Assembly (NCBI RefSeq): GCF_001456025.1
Contig: NZ_LMTZ01000018.1
Location: 437 to 34,982, forward strand
Reading direction: 5' to 3'
Length of the DNA stretch: 34,546 nucleotides
From: Mastigocoleus testarum BC008
Lineage (GTDB): Bacteria; Cyanobacteriota; Cyanobacteriia; Cyanobacteriales; Nostocaceae
Positions 18,015-27,370 of the stretch are shown in pieces. The translations under genes were made by a program, and so were the position numbers. The notes under the pieces are model-generated. The model did no database searches. It was not told where the DNA came from and was given only the letters and a program-made list of their open reading frames with translations. Position 1 is the stretch's first letter. The number at the start of each line of letters is the position of its first letter.

Positions 18015-18450
18015 TTTTAATTTCTCCTTATCGAGATACTTGCATTCTGAAATTCCTAAATTTTCCATCACAAAACTCAAAAACAAACATTTAGGACTTA
18101 CCGGGACTTAGACATTTTTTCGTATCAAAAAAACCTCAAAGCTATATAAGTCAATAGTTCGACCTCAACTTGGTTATTTTCTTGATATATTTGGGTTTGA
18201 GGAATTTTTGGTGAGTTCGTCTTTGGCAAAACCAGATTATACTGGTTGGGGAGGAATGATTTTCGTCTGTACCTTATAGTACCAGTATATCAAAAAAATA
18301 TACACCTATTAATGAACCAATAACAGTTAATTTACTGAGATTTTGTTGAACATAATAGGGATGTATAGGACTCTTATTTGATTATTGAAAAAACAGTTAT
18401 GTTGCAAAAAAATATTCAGTTGCAATAGTCTAAGCTTATTGACAGCGTGC

Positions 18451-18487
18451 ACTGCTTTTGTAATGCTGTCAGCATTACAAAAGCAGT
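18451..18487. repeat. Perfect 16-bp hairpin
   Basis: ACTGCTTTTGTAATGC and its exact complement surround a 5-nt loop (TGTCA). Neither side has a T-run, so this is not a standard terminator. It may be a transposon end, small RNA stem or palindromic repeat. The rest of 18088-18814 has no supported gene; an open frame at 18499-18687 on the minus strand is AT-rich and unconvincing. Confidence 0.7.
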
Positions 18488-18814
18488 CTACTTATAGTCT
18501 ACTGAATAACTTTAAAACTCTTATCTTGTAAGCTTTTCAAGCTATTTTTGTGAAAAAAAGTACGAGAGAATAAGTATATAAAAGTTAAAAGCCTTGCATT
18601 TGGAACTTTTTGGACTGCAAAAAATTTGAAAAAATAGGGGGTAAAACTGTTCTCTGTTCTCCTTTCCCTGTTCCCTAACCCTACCAAAAGACTTTTTTAG
18701 CTAACGCTACGCTATGGGAACAGCAAATCCTATTGAAGGTTAGATTATCAACAACTAAGACTTGTTGAGGACACAAAATCTTTTTGCAACACAACTAGAT
18801 AAGCACCTAATGGA

Positions 18815-19198
18815 TTATGCTACAATTTGTAACTGCGGGATGCACCAGTAGTTGCACTTCAGTACGTAACGTAGCCGCCCGAACTCGTCAAGTTCAAGAC
18901 ACCACGTGTAGCTCGAACACCAGCAGAAATAGGGGTTAGCCAGGATCACGTTCGGAAAAACGAGATCGCCAATTGCAGGAGGTAACGGGATGCTCTGGCG
19001 CAAAGCAGACTCCTCAGGCACCTGATCGGCCATGTAGATCTCATCGGGCCCGCGCTCTTCGAGTTCGTCTGCTGTCAAGGGTTTGCCACGCTTTACGATT
19101 TTCGTCACTTCTTCTACATCAAGCTTGAACACGCGCTGATGCGCGTCCGGAATGGACTTCATATTGGTCATGATTTTTTCCATGTAATGAATTTTCAT
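18815..19198 (-). CDS. Cysteine-rich orphan protein, possible RiPP precursor
   Basis: This is a 127-residue protein with a strong ribosome-binding site (AAGGAG, 7 nt before the ATG). The N-terminal half is charged, with KRGKPLTADELEERGPDEIYMADQV. The last 40 residues are aromatic and cysteine-rich: FCWCSSYTWC then LKCNYWC, five cysteines. There is no signal peptide. A charged leader-like part followed by a Cys/Trp-rich tail is the layout of some RiPP precursors, but a metal-binding protein is equally possible; I do not recognise the family. Base composition is visibly GC-richer than its AT-rich neighbours, suggesting horizontal transfer. Two copies of the repeated motif lie 172 nt and more upstream in the same orientation as upstream of the graspetide precursor. 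Confidence 0.7.
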   Translation of the reverse strand: MKIHYMEKIMTNMKSIPDAHQRVFKLDVEEVTKIVKRGKPLTADELEERGPDEIYMADQVPEESALRQSIPLPPAIGDLVFPNVILANPYFCWCSSYTWCLELDEFGRLRYVLKCNYWCIPQLQIVA

Positions 19199-19370
19199 TT
19201 TGGTCTCCTTACTTAATAGAATGATTAGTATTCTTAGTTTTAAGAGTTGATTTCATCTTCTACATTAAAATTTTCAACTCTTATTTGAATAAGGCTTTGG
19301 GGTACTTGTCACCCCATGAAGTTTTTAGTATTGATATCAATGATTATTCGAGATAATCACCAAACCTGCC

Positions 19371-19441
19371 ATAGGTAAAAGTCAGGTATTTGAACCAGCA
19401 GTTAGATATTTTTGATAATGTTTTATAGGAAAAAGTCAGGT
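19371..19441 (-). promoter_or_regulatory. Direct-repeat motif, locus C (upstream of cysteine-rich gene)
   Basis: Minus-strand copies are ACCTGACTTTTACCTAT (19371-19387) and ACCTGACTTTTTCCTAT (19425-19441), 54 bp apart. The second is identical to a locus B copy. The nearest is 172 nt from the start of the cysteine-rich protein gene. Confidence 0.6.
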
Positions 19442-19446
19442 TGAGC

Positions 19447-19581
19447 ATCAAAACCAGGACATTTATTGCTGCTAATTATAAACAGTGGTTTCCACGATTG
19501 TTACATCACAGTCAGTTCAACCGACGTTTGCAGAAACTGGAATGTTGGAAATACTCAGAAGACAATGGGTTGAGCAACTAA
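19447..19581 (+). pseudogene. Probable transposase remnant (IS982-like)
   Basis: A 44-codon frame contains AANYKQWFPRLLHHSQFNRRL, like the segment around QFNRRLH in IS982-family transposases as remembered. It ends quickly at a stop and has no intact start, so it is a fragment at best. Confidence 0.4.
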
Positions 19582-20231
19582 TACCTTGTACTTCATCCTA
19601 TAGTGTGTTTTGATTACACGATTTCATTACTAACTTTATTGCAGACATCTAAGGCTTTTCAATATTTATACTGTATTTATTTTAATTTTTAGTATATTAA
19701 AAATAGGACATTTCCTATGTAAATTCAAGAAGAAAATTGCTGTATCTTTTGAGTTTTTGTGACAATTGATTTTGATTATTTTTACTTAGACGAGGAGTAA
19801 TGACATGCATTTTTCCGGATTTCTCACAAACAATGTTTTAGAAGCTATAACCCTTATCTGCTCAAATCCAAGCAGATAAGGGTTTCAAAAGTGTGTGTTT
19901 TTTGAATTTATTTTGAGCAGAATCAAACCCAGATGGCATAAAGCTTTCAGCATTTACGACTACAAAACTTGTGAGAAATGCAGGATAACAGGTACTGAAG
20001 AACCATTTTTCCCTGGAGTACGTACGGCACGCGCCACAAAGTCGGAATACTGTGCGCAAACTTTCACTCATCACCTTTTCTAAAAGTTGCCCATCTACTG
20101 AACTTTGCTGTTCTAGTTTTTTCAAAAATCAAATATTATTTCTATACTTACCAAAAGTTAGGAATATTACCGCTTTATTTTGTATACAAGTATATTGCAG
20201 ACGAATAAAGATACCATAGATAGTAGTTCAA
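19582..20231. other. Intergenic region with hairpin and repeat-derived frame
   Basis: A perfect 14-bp stem, AACCCTTATCTGCT (19849-19862) and its complement (19871-19884), has an 8-nt loop. A minus-strand frame (19862-20125, 87 residues from a TTG) ends inside it. Its translation (EKVMSESLRTVF, SAQNKFKKHTL) looks like repeat or transposon-end sequence rather than a real protein. No other gene is supported. Confidence 0.5.
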
Positions 20232-21599
20232 ATGCTTAACAATTTCTATGACTCAGATTTCACTTGGAGCAATGCCAAAGAAACTGCAGATGTTGCTTTA
20301 TATCGTAGTACAGGCAAATATCTCAGCGACATTGAAATTAAATTACTTCAAGGTTCATGGGAAGATAAAACCTATGATGATATGGCAATAATCTATGGCT
20401 ATAGTGCTGAATATTTAAATAAAGATGTAGGGAATAAACTATGGCACAAGCTTTCTGAAGCTTTAGAGGAAAAAGTTACAAAAAGAAATTTTAAAGCAGC
20501 ACTGAGGAGAGAATGGGAAAAACAAAGAGATTCATCTGCTATGGAGGAAAATCTAGAATTACAAGTATCTCCATCAGTGGCGCAGCTACCTTTCCCAGAA
20601 AGTTCTGTACCACCAGATTCTCATTTTTACGTTGAACGAAATAATGTTGAAAATCTCTGCTGTGAAACAATCATTAAACCCGGTTCTCTAATTCGGATTA
20701 AAGCACCCAAACTCATGGGTAAAACTTCTTTAATGAATAGAATTATTCCTTATGCAGTTGCTAAGAATTATCGAACTGTTTACTTAGATTTAAGTAGTGT
20801 TCAGCGAAAAATTTTAACTAATTTAGATCAATTCCTTCGCTGGTTTTGTTGTATGGCTGGTAGGCAGTTAAAGTTAGAAAATCAATTAAATGATTATTGG
20901 GATGGGGAGATTTTGGGCAGTAACGACAACTGCACAGTTTACTTTGAAGAATATTTACTAACTCAAATAGATTCTCCAGTTGTCTTAGAATTAGATAACG
21001 TAGATAAGATTTTTTCTTATACAGAAGTTACTGAAGACTTTTTTGGGATGCTAAGAAGTTGGCATGAAAAAGGAAAAATTTCTGCTATTTGGAAAAAACT
21101 GCGACTGCTATTAGCACACTCTACTGAAGTATATGTTCCCCTAGATATAAACCAATCACCATTTAATGCAGGCGTTCCAGTAGAATTAGTGGAGTTTGAT
21201 AAACAGCAAGTCAAAAAATTAGTTTTTATACATAGGTTGAATTGGGATGAAATACAGGTAGAGCAGTTGATGGAACTGGTAGGAGGACATCCCTTTTTGA
21301 TAAGGTTGGCAATGTATGAAGTAAGCTTGAGAAATTTAACTCTGAAACAATTATTACAAGAAGCTTCCACAGAAGCAGGTATTTATAGCAATCATTTGCG
21401 GGGATACTTGGAAGCACTACAAAAATGTCCAAAACTAGCTCAGGCTTTCAAAGTTGTAGTTAATTCACCTGAACAAGTGGAATTAGATTCAATTCAGATT
21501 TATAAATTACACAGTATGGGTTTAGTACAACGCCGGGATAATCATGTTGTACCTCGGTGTAATTTGTATCGAGAGTATTTTCAACGAGTTTTAGTTTGA
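20232..21599 (+). CDS. AAA-like ATPase with vMAP-type N-terminal helix-turn-helix domain
   Basis: This 455-residue protein has no transmembrane segment or WD40 part. Residues about 9-95 (FTWSNAKETADVALYRSTGK, LSDIEIKLLQGSWEDKTYDD) resemble the N-terminal helix-turn-helix-like domain found in vWA-MoxR-associated proteins and related cyanobacterial ATPases. An AAA_35-type ATPase follows: P-loop KLMGKTSLMNR (Lys164) and Walker B-like PVVLELDNVDKIF (about 250). In such proteins the N-terminal domain often pairs the ATPase with other components of conflict or signalling systems, so a role in a STAND-like switch is plausible but unproven. No obvious partner gene is adjacent. Two broken pieces of close paralogues occur at 12187-12360 and 26380-26558. 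Confidence 0.85.
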   Translation: MLNNFYDSDFTWSNAKETADVALYRSTGKYLSDIEIKLLQGSWEDKTYDDMAIIYGYSAEYLNKDVGNKLWHKLSEALEEKVTKRNFKAALRREWEKQRDSSAMEENLELQVSPSVAQLPFPESSVPPDSHFYVERNNVENLCCETIIKPGSLIRIKAPKLMGKTSLMNRIIPYAVAKNYRTVYLDLSSVQRKILTNLDQFLRWFCCMAGRQLKLENQLNDYWDGEILGSNDNCTVYFEEYLLTQIDSPVVLELDNVDKIFSYTEVTEDFFGMLRSWHEKGKISAIWKKLRLLLAHSTEVYVPLDINQSPFNAGVPVELVEFDKQQVKKLVFIHRLNWDEIQVEQLMELVGGHPFLIRLAMYEVSLRNLTLKQLLQEASTEAGIYSNHLRGYLEALQKCPKLAQAFKVVVNSPEQVELDSIQIYKLHSMGLVQRRDNHVVPRCNLYREYFQRVLV

Positions 21600-21730
21600 A
21601 CAGCTACAATTATTTTCCTTATTTTGATTAATGACCCACAACACATTCAATGCATACTTTTAGAAAAACTTATCCTACTGGAGAAGGAGGGAAGTCCTTT
21701 TAAATGATTAAAAAAAATCAGGTTCTTCAG

Positions 21731-21841
21731 GGGTGCATCCCAATTTTTATTTCGCAACTACAGAATAAAGGTTTAAGTCTCGCAGGATAGATTGTTTGAC
21801 AATTAGTACTTTTACCCCAGTCAAAAAAGTTGGATGCTCCC
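21731..21841. repeat. 111-bp MITE with ISKra4-like termini
   Basis: The termini GGGTGCATCCCAATTTTT (21731-21748) and GGGAGCATCCAACTTTTTT (reverse complement of 21823-21841) are imperfect inverted repeats. There is no coding capacity. The terminus resembles the one following the ISKra4-type remnant at 7194-7212, so this is probably a nonautonomous derivative. Confidence 0.7.
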
Positions 21842-22033
21842 GTTTTTCAGTATCTGTTATGTCACACTATTAGTTAAAAATCATACATTAGCTTGAGGGA
21901 CAAAACCCAACATTTATCAGGTTTTTTTGGGTTGCGCTATAGCTTAACCCATCCTAACAAAAATGCTTAAATAAACCGTATTGAATTACATTGCTCTATG
22001 TCTCAATAATAAAGCAAATGCATGAAGATACCA

Positions 22034-22102
22034 ATAGGGAAAAATCAGGTATTATCAATAAAAAATTAGGATAACGATATTGAATATTGGTAAAAATCAG
22101 GT
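22034..22102 (-). promoter_or_regulatory. Direct-repeat motif, locus D (upstream of second AAA-WD40 gene)
   Basis: Minus-strand copies are ACCTGATTTTTCCCTAT (22034-22050) and ACCTGATTTTTACCAAT (22086-22102), 52 bp apart. The second ends 70 nt before the AAA-WD40 start codon, the same gap as at locus B. A possible -10 element, TATACT (22140-22145), lies between motif and gene. A weak third copy is at 21707-21723. Confidence 0.65.
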
Positions 22103-22172
22103 TTTGTCTTCAAACTCAAATAATTTTGAGCAACAATACTATACTCATAACAAGGGTTAATCTTCTAAAATC

Positions 22173-25100
22173 ATGACTAACTCACCATCACACTATGAAT
22201 ACCAAGTTGGTGGAAGTCTCTCTACTAATGCCTTAAGTTATGTCACTCGCAAAGCGGATTTAGAATTTTATGAAAATCTAAAAGCAGGTGAATTTTGCTA
22301 TGTGCTTAACTCGCGACAGATGGGTAAATCTAGTTTGCGAGTACAAACGATGCAAAAATTGCAAGCAGAAGGTTTTATCTGTGCTTTTATTGATTTAACC
22401 GGAATTGGGAAGGAAGATGTAACGGCAGAAAAGTGGTATGCTGGCATTGTCCAATCTTTAGTTAGTAGTTGTCAGCTAGGAAAAAAAATCAATTGGCGAA
22501 TCTGGTGGAAGGAAAGGCGAGATTTACTTTCACCAGTGCAGCGACTGAATTTATTTATTGATGAAGTACTGTTAGTAGAAATTCAGCAAAGAATTATTAT
22601 TTTCGTGGATGAAATTGACCGAGTTTTGAGTCAAAGTTTTTCCCTTGATGATTTTTTTGCTTTAATTCGGTTTTTTTATAATAAACGAGTTGATAACCCG
22701 GCATATAAACGTCTGACTTTTGCACTTCTGGGAGTAGCAACTCCTAGCGATTTAATTGCAGATAAGACTCAAACACCATTTAATATTGGTAAGGCGATAG
22801 AATTATATGGATTTGAGCTTGATGAAGCGCAACCCTTAATAAAGGGATTAGAAGGGAAGGTAGATTATCCCCAAAATATTATTCAGGAAATATTAAATTG
22901 GACTAGAGGACAACCATTTTTAACACAAAAACTATGTCAAATCGTTACTAATTATTCTCACCAAGATTATAGTATTAATTCCAAATCTATATCGAAGGTA
23001 GTACAAAGCTCGATTATTGATAATTGGGAAGCACAAGATGAGCCAGAGCATTTAAAGACAATTCGAGATCGAATTCTCCGCAACGAACAAAAAGCCGGAA
23101 GATTATTAGTAATTTATCAAGAAATTTTGCATAAAGGAGAAATATTGGCAGATGGAAGTCTTGAACAAACAGATTTACGTTTGTCTGGTTTAGTAATAAA
23201 AAATCAAGGTAAATTAAAAGTTTTTAATTCGATTTACAGAAGTGTTTTTCATGAGAATTGGGTTGAAAAAGAATTAGGCAAGCTACGCCCCTATTCTCAA
23301 AATTTTAATGTTTGGGTAGCTTCTAATTATGAAGATGAATCTCGACTGCTGCAAGGAAAAGCTTTAGAAGATGCTTTATCCTGGGCAAACAATCAAAACT
23401 TAAGCCCTTTAGATTACCGATTTTTATCTGCTAGTCAAGAATTAGAGCAGCGTCAAACTCAACAGAGTTTAACTGTCAAAGAAGAAGAGAGTCAAATATT
23501 AGCAAAAGCCAATGATACTTTAACTCAGGCACAGAAGAAAGCGAAGAAAATTTTAGCGGTAGGCAGCATATTTTTTGTTATATCTTTAGTCGCAGCCTTA
23601 TTTATAGGTATACAACTTGTCAAAGCAAGAAGAGAAAGAAGAGAAGCTAAGATTTCTTTTCGAAGTTCAGCTATAGAAAATAAACTTTATGAACAACCAT
23701 TTGATGGGCTGATAGAAGGATTAAAAGTAGCAAAACAAATACAAGATTTGGCAAAGCTTATGCCAGTACAAGAAGAAGCAGAAAAACAGGTAAAAAAAAC
23801 TTTAAGTCAAGCAATATCCCTTGTTAGAGAATGGAATCGTTTAGAAGTTAATAACGTTCAATTTAGAGATGTTAGTGTTAGTCCTCATGGTCAATTAATT
23901 GCTACTGGTGCTAGTGACAATATAGTGAGAATTTGGGATGGAAAAGGAAATTTAATTACAACACTTAAAGGTCATAGTGATAAGATTTGGAATGTTAGGT
24001 TTAGTCCAGATGGAAAAACTTTGGCTTCCAGTAGCTATGACGGTACAATTAAGCTGTGGAATGTTAAAGATGGTAAATTTAAGAAAACTATCCTTGCTCA
24101 TAACAATACCTGGGTAAGAAGTATTAGTTATAGCCCTGATGGAAAACTGCTTGCTTCCTCTGATTCCAAGGGGTGGGTGAAATTGTGGAATGTTAAAGAT
24201 GGTAAGTTATTACAAAAAATTCCAGCCAATCGCAAACCAGTTAATTGGGTTACTTATGTAAAATTTAGTCCAGATGGGAAAACTCTTGCTTCAACTAGTA
24301 CAAATCATACAATAAAACTTTGGCTAGTTGAGGATGGCAAATTACTTAAAACCCTCAAAGGTCATTATGGTGGTGTTAGAAGTGTTGATTTTAGCCCAGA
24401 TGGAAAAACTCTTGCCTCTGCTAGTCAAGATAGCACAGTGAAGCTGTGGGATCTGGAAACTGGAAAGCAGGTACAAAACTTTCTAGGACATCGTGGTACA
24501 GTTTGGAGCGTAAACTTTAGCCCTAATGGGAAAAAACTTGCTTCTTCTGGAAATGATGGAACTTTGAAACTGTGGAATTTGGATAATTTAGATACTCTAC
24601 CACAAACTTTAAAAGGTCATACTGGTACTATTCGCAGTATTACTTTTAGTCCAGATGGGAAAAAACTTTTTTCTGTTGGCGATCACACTTTGAGAATATG
24701 GTCCCTTAAGGATATGGAACCACAAACTTTAGTTGGTAATGGTGGGGAAATTGCAGCAGTCAGTTTCAGTCCTGATGGTAAAATTCTCGCTTTTGCTGAT
24801 ACTGATAACAGCATTAAATTATGGGATACTAAAAGCCATAAATTACAAACAAATCTCAAAGGTCACAAAAAAAGGGTTTGGGATGTTAGTTTTAGTCCAG
24901 ATGGTAAATTACTAGCTTCTGCAAGTTCTGACAAAACAGTGAAGTTATGGAACTTAGAAAATAGAACAGAAATATATAGCCGTCTGGGTCATACAAAAAA
25001 AGTTAATAGTGTTAGCTTTAGTCCAGATAGTAAACTATTAGCTTCTAGCAGTAATGACCATACGACAAAAATATGGCGTGTTGAAGATGGAGAATTGTTA

Positions 25101-25706
25101 CAAACCCTTAAAGGTCATATTAATCTTGTTAAAGCTGTCAGTTTTAGTCCAAATGGTAAATTACTAGCTTCTGCTAGTACAGACAGTCGGATAATATTAT
25201 GGAATATAGATAGTGGTAAAATATCCCAGATTTTTGATACTGGTATGGGTTACTTATTAAATGTAGCTTTTAGTCCAGATGGTAAATTAATTGCTGCTGG
25301 CGATCAACAAAGAATAATTAAAATGTGGCGTGTAAAAGATAGAAAAGAGTTGTACAGCCTTACAAATCACCGCAATGGGGTCAGAAGCATCAGTTTTAGT
25401 CCAAATAGTGAATTGCTGGCTTCTGGTAGCTTTGACAATACTATAAAACTGTGGAAAGTGAAAGATGGCCAACTGCTAACAACATTGGAAGGTCATCTAA
25501 ATGGGGTTAATAAAATTAGTTTTAGCCCTAATGGAAAAACCATAGCTTCTGCAAGTAGAGATGGTACCGTCAAGCTATGGAAGTTAAATTTAGATTTAGA
25601 TGATTTAATGAAATTAGGTTGTGGATGGTTGGAAGATTATTTGGCGATTCATCCTAAAGAAAAGGAATTGCAAAAAATATGTAATCAGCACAATACAATT
25701 AATTGA
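22173..25706 (+). CDS. AAA-like ATPase with 14 WD40 repeats (second copy)
   Basis: This 1177-residue paralogue of the 7227-10769 protein shares the same layout. The AAA_35-type ATPase has P-loop NSRQMGKSS (46-54) and Walker [13 protein letters not shown] (about 140-151). A membrane helix lies near 460-485 (GSIFFVISLVAALFIGIQLV). Fourteen WD40 repeats run from about 555 to 1135, and a conserved tail reads LDDLMKLGCGWLEDYLAIHP. The ATPase halves are nearly identical between copies, while the linker before the propeller and the blades have diverged. That suggests conserved switching and different ligands. The start ATG is shared with its paralogue ([14 protein letters not shown]). The repeated motif sits 70 nt upstream. 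Function is inferred only from architecture. Confidence 0.92.
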   Translation: MTNSPSHYEYQVGGSLSTNALSYVTRKADLEFYENLKAGEFCYVLNSRQMGKSSLRVQTMQKLQAEGFICAFIDLTGIGKEDVTAEKWYAGIVQSLVSSCQLGKKINWRIWWKERRDLLSPVQRLNLFIDEVLLVEIQQRIIIFVDEIDRVLSQSFSLDDFFALIRFFYNKRVDNPAYKRLTFALLGVATPSDLIADKTQTPFNIGKAIELYGFELDEAQPLIKGLEGKVDYPQNIIQEILNWTRGQPFLTQKLCQIVTNYSHQDYSINSKSISKVVQSSIIDNWEAQDEPEHLKTIRDRILRNEQKAGRLLVIYQEILHKGEILADGSLEQTDLRLSGLVIKNQGKLKVFNSIYRSVFHENWVEKELGKLRPYSQNFNVWVASNYEDESRLLQGKALEDALSWANNQNLSPLDYRFLSASQELEQRQTQQSLTVKEEESQILAKANDTLTQAQKKAKKILAVGSIFFVISLVAALFIGIQLVKARRERREAKISFRSSAIENKLYEQPFDGLIEGLKVAKQIQDLAKLMPVQEEAEKQVKKTLSQAISLVREWNRLEVNNVQFRDVSVSPHGQLIATGASDNIVRIWDGKGNLITTLKGHSDKIWNVRFSPDGKTLASSSYDGTIKLWNVKDGKFKKTILAHNNTWVRSISYSPDGKLLASSDSKGWVKLWNVKDGKLLQKIPANRKPVNWVTYVKFSPDGKTLASTSTNHTIKLWLVEDGKLLKTLKGHYGGVRSVDFSPDGKTLASASQDSTVKLWDLETGKQVQNFLGHRGTVWSVNFSPNGKKLASSGNDGTLKLWNLDNLDTLPQTLKGHTGTIRSITFSPDGKKLFSVGDHTLRIWSLKDMEPQTLVGNGGEIAAVSFSPDGKILAFADTDNSIKLWDTKSHKLQTNLKGHKKRVWDVSFSPDGKLLASASSDKTVKLWNLENRTEIYSRLGHTKKVNSVSFSPDSKLLASSSNDHTTKIWRVEDGELLQTLKGHINLVKAVSFSPNGKLLASASTDSRIILWNIDSGKISQIFDTGMGYLLNVAFSPDGKLIAAGDQQRIIKMWRVKDRKELYSLTNHRNGVRSISFSPNSELLASGSFDNTIKLWKVKDGQLLTTLEGHLNGVNKISFSPNGKTIASASRDGTVKLWKLNLDLDDLMKLGCGWLEDYLAIHPKEKELQKICNQHNTIN

Positions 25707-26017
25707 TAAAGGATATAAGTTAAGTAGCTGGAAGTTCGTGTGAATATATTTTTAATATGATTAAGTGCTGTGTTTATTGCCCTGTATAACTTTTAGGGTT
25801 TATGGCAAGATATAACTTGTATTTCTAAAAGAGCCCTACCCAAAATATTTATATATATTACTCATTGCTCATTTAAAGACCTTTTCACTATACCGCGCAG
25901 GTGCGGTAAATGTGCTTTATCCACTATTGAGCGAAAATGTGAAATAGGGGCTTGAAATGATTTGAGGGTATGACTTGATTTGCTATCTCATGGTTATTTG
26001 AGGCACTACCAAGTTAT
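25707..26017. other. Intergenic region, no gene seen
   Basis: AT-rich sequence without a supported frame. A 6-bp stem, TACCGC and GCGGTA (25891-25908), is the only structure noticed. Confidence 0.5.
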
Positions 26018-26242
26018 TCATCCTACCCATGTAGGCTCAGTAAATCCAAGGTCATTGAGTACATAAATATATCCCCTAGAATCACCTTGTGTTTCTATTT
26101 GCTTCCATTGAAAATGATTTGGGTCAAAAGTAACCAAATAAGTGCCCATTTCTTGACGTTCCCAATCTTTAACCCAATCTGGTAGAGGGGTAGGCAAAGA
26201 TCGACAAGTAAACTGATGTCTATGAAAAAACTCATAGATATG
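26018..26242 (-). pseudogene. C-terminal remnant of a Kelch-like protein
   Basis: The minus strand is open for 74 residues between a TGA and a stop, containing TPLPDWVKDWERQEMGTYLV, DPNHFQWKQIETQGDSRG and LNDLGFTEPTWVG. There is no start codon at the beginning. The strand pattern resembles the C-terminal half of the ankyrin/Kelch-like protein at 13830 (ETFQIEKIETTGEKPG), so it appears to be the 3' end of a lost paralogue. Confidence 0.6.
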
Positions 26243-26379
26243 TCAAAAGAATCTACCTCAAAAATTATAGCAATTATTACTGACTGTATATTCTCAAGAC
26301 ATAAATAAGTTTATAAATCTGGCGTTGGTGAGTGCGTAATGCTTTTCATACAACTATCTACAAAAAATCAATATTTCAA

Positions 26380-26558
26380 TAATTCGGATTAAAGCACCCA
26401 AACTCATGGCTAAAACTTCTTTGATGAATAGAATTATTTCTTATGTAGTTGATAATAATTATCGAACTGTTTACTTGGATTTAAGTAGTGTTCAGCGAAA
26501 AATTTTAACTAATTTAGATCAATTCCTTCATTGGTTTTGTTATATGTCTGCCAGGCAG
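26380..26558 (+). pseudogene. Internal fragment of AAA-like ATPase gene
   Basis: This fragment matches 20689-20867 of the intact AAA gene with no gaps and few changes, encoding IRIKAPKLMAKTSLMNRII onwards. The P-loop glycine is replaced by Ala (KLMGKTSL to KLMAKTSL). Homology stops exactly at CAG next to the GGGTAAGC terminus of the following element. It is a recent duplicate truncated by an insertion or rearrangement. Confidence 0.88.
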
Positions 26559-27052
26559 GGTAAGCGCATCTCAAATCCTATGGTCTTCAATTTCGCTAAA
26601 AACTAATTCCATTTTTCTGTCAGGGAAATTGCATTAGTTATACTCAATTTTTTGAGCTTTTAATTCTTTGTTTTGCAGACTTAAAACCTGATGTCATAGC
26701 GAAGGAAGAGGGAAGAAGGAAGAAGGTTTTATGTTTGGAAAGAGCTTGTACTCCTCCCAAACCTTCTCCGTCCGCTCATGGACGGGGCTTGTATCCTTTC
26801 CTGTCGGTTCGTGGCGCTGCCGCGCGTCTTCCAAGGAAGATTTTTTTTTTGGAAAACGCGTTTCTTGACATCTTCCTTCTTCCTTCCGACGAAGTCGGTC
26901 ATGAAGTTAACCCTGTCAGACAAGATAGATAATTTACTTATCAGCGTACTAATTAATGTCTCTAATACTTAAATGACTTGAATTATCTCTTGCTAACTAA
27001 AAATTTGAATAAATATCTGTAATTTTAGTTACAAATTTAGATGTGCTTACCC
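26558..27052. mobile_element. 495-bp noncoding element with 14-bp terminal inverted repeats
   Basis: The ends are GGGTAAGCGCATCT (26558-26571) and AGATGTGCTTACCC (27039-27052), inverted with one mismatch. The interior encodes no transposase. It contains a further 13-bp inverted repeat, GGAAGAAGGAAGA (26711-26723) with its complement at 26871-26883, and a GC-rich core, suggesting a second repeat nested inside. No target duplication is visible because the two flanks derive from different genes. Confidence 0.65.
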
Positions 27053-27054
27053 TG

Positions 27055-27298
27055 CTTCCTTACCAATTCCAGTTAAATCAATAAAAACACAGATAAAACC
27101 TTCTGCTTGCAACTTTTGCATAGTTTGTATTCGCAAGCTAGATTTACCCATTTGTTGTGAGTTAAGTATATAACAAAATTCACCAGCTTTTAAATTTTCA
27201 TAGAATTCTAAATCTGCTTTACGGGCAACATCACTTGAAGCTTAAGCAGAGAGAATTCCGCCAATTTGATATTCATAATGTGATGGTGATTTAATCAT
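27055..27298 (-). pseudogene. N-terminal fragment of an AAA-WD40 gene
   Basis: The minus strand encodes about 80 residues homologous to the starts of both AAA-WD40 giants (SPSHYEYQIGG, then [17 protein letters not shown] and [10 protein letters not shown]). An in-frame TAA interrupts it after GGILSA, and it ends at the inverted-repeat element. The start codon and the upstream repeated motif (72 nt away) remain. Confidence 0.9.
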
Positions 27299-27370
27299 AG
27301 CTAGAGGAAATAAATCATTATTTTTGAGTATAATATTTTGAATTTTAAATTATTTAAATAAAAAATAAAT

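Noticed and set aside
19862..20125. Minus-strand frame of 87 residues from a TTG
   Set aside because: It ends inside a perfect hairpin and has a repeat-like translation, so it is treated as repeat-derived sequence.
26729..26972. Overlapping frames on both strands in the GC-rich core of the 26558-27052 element
   Set aside because: Several frames are open at once because of the repeat structure; none has a start signal or family match.
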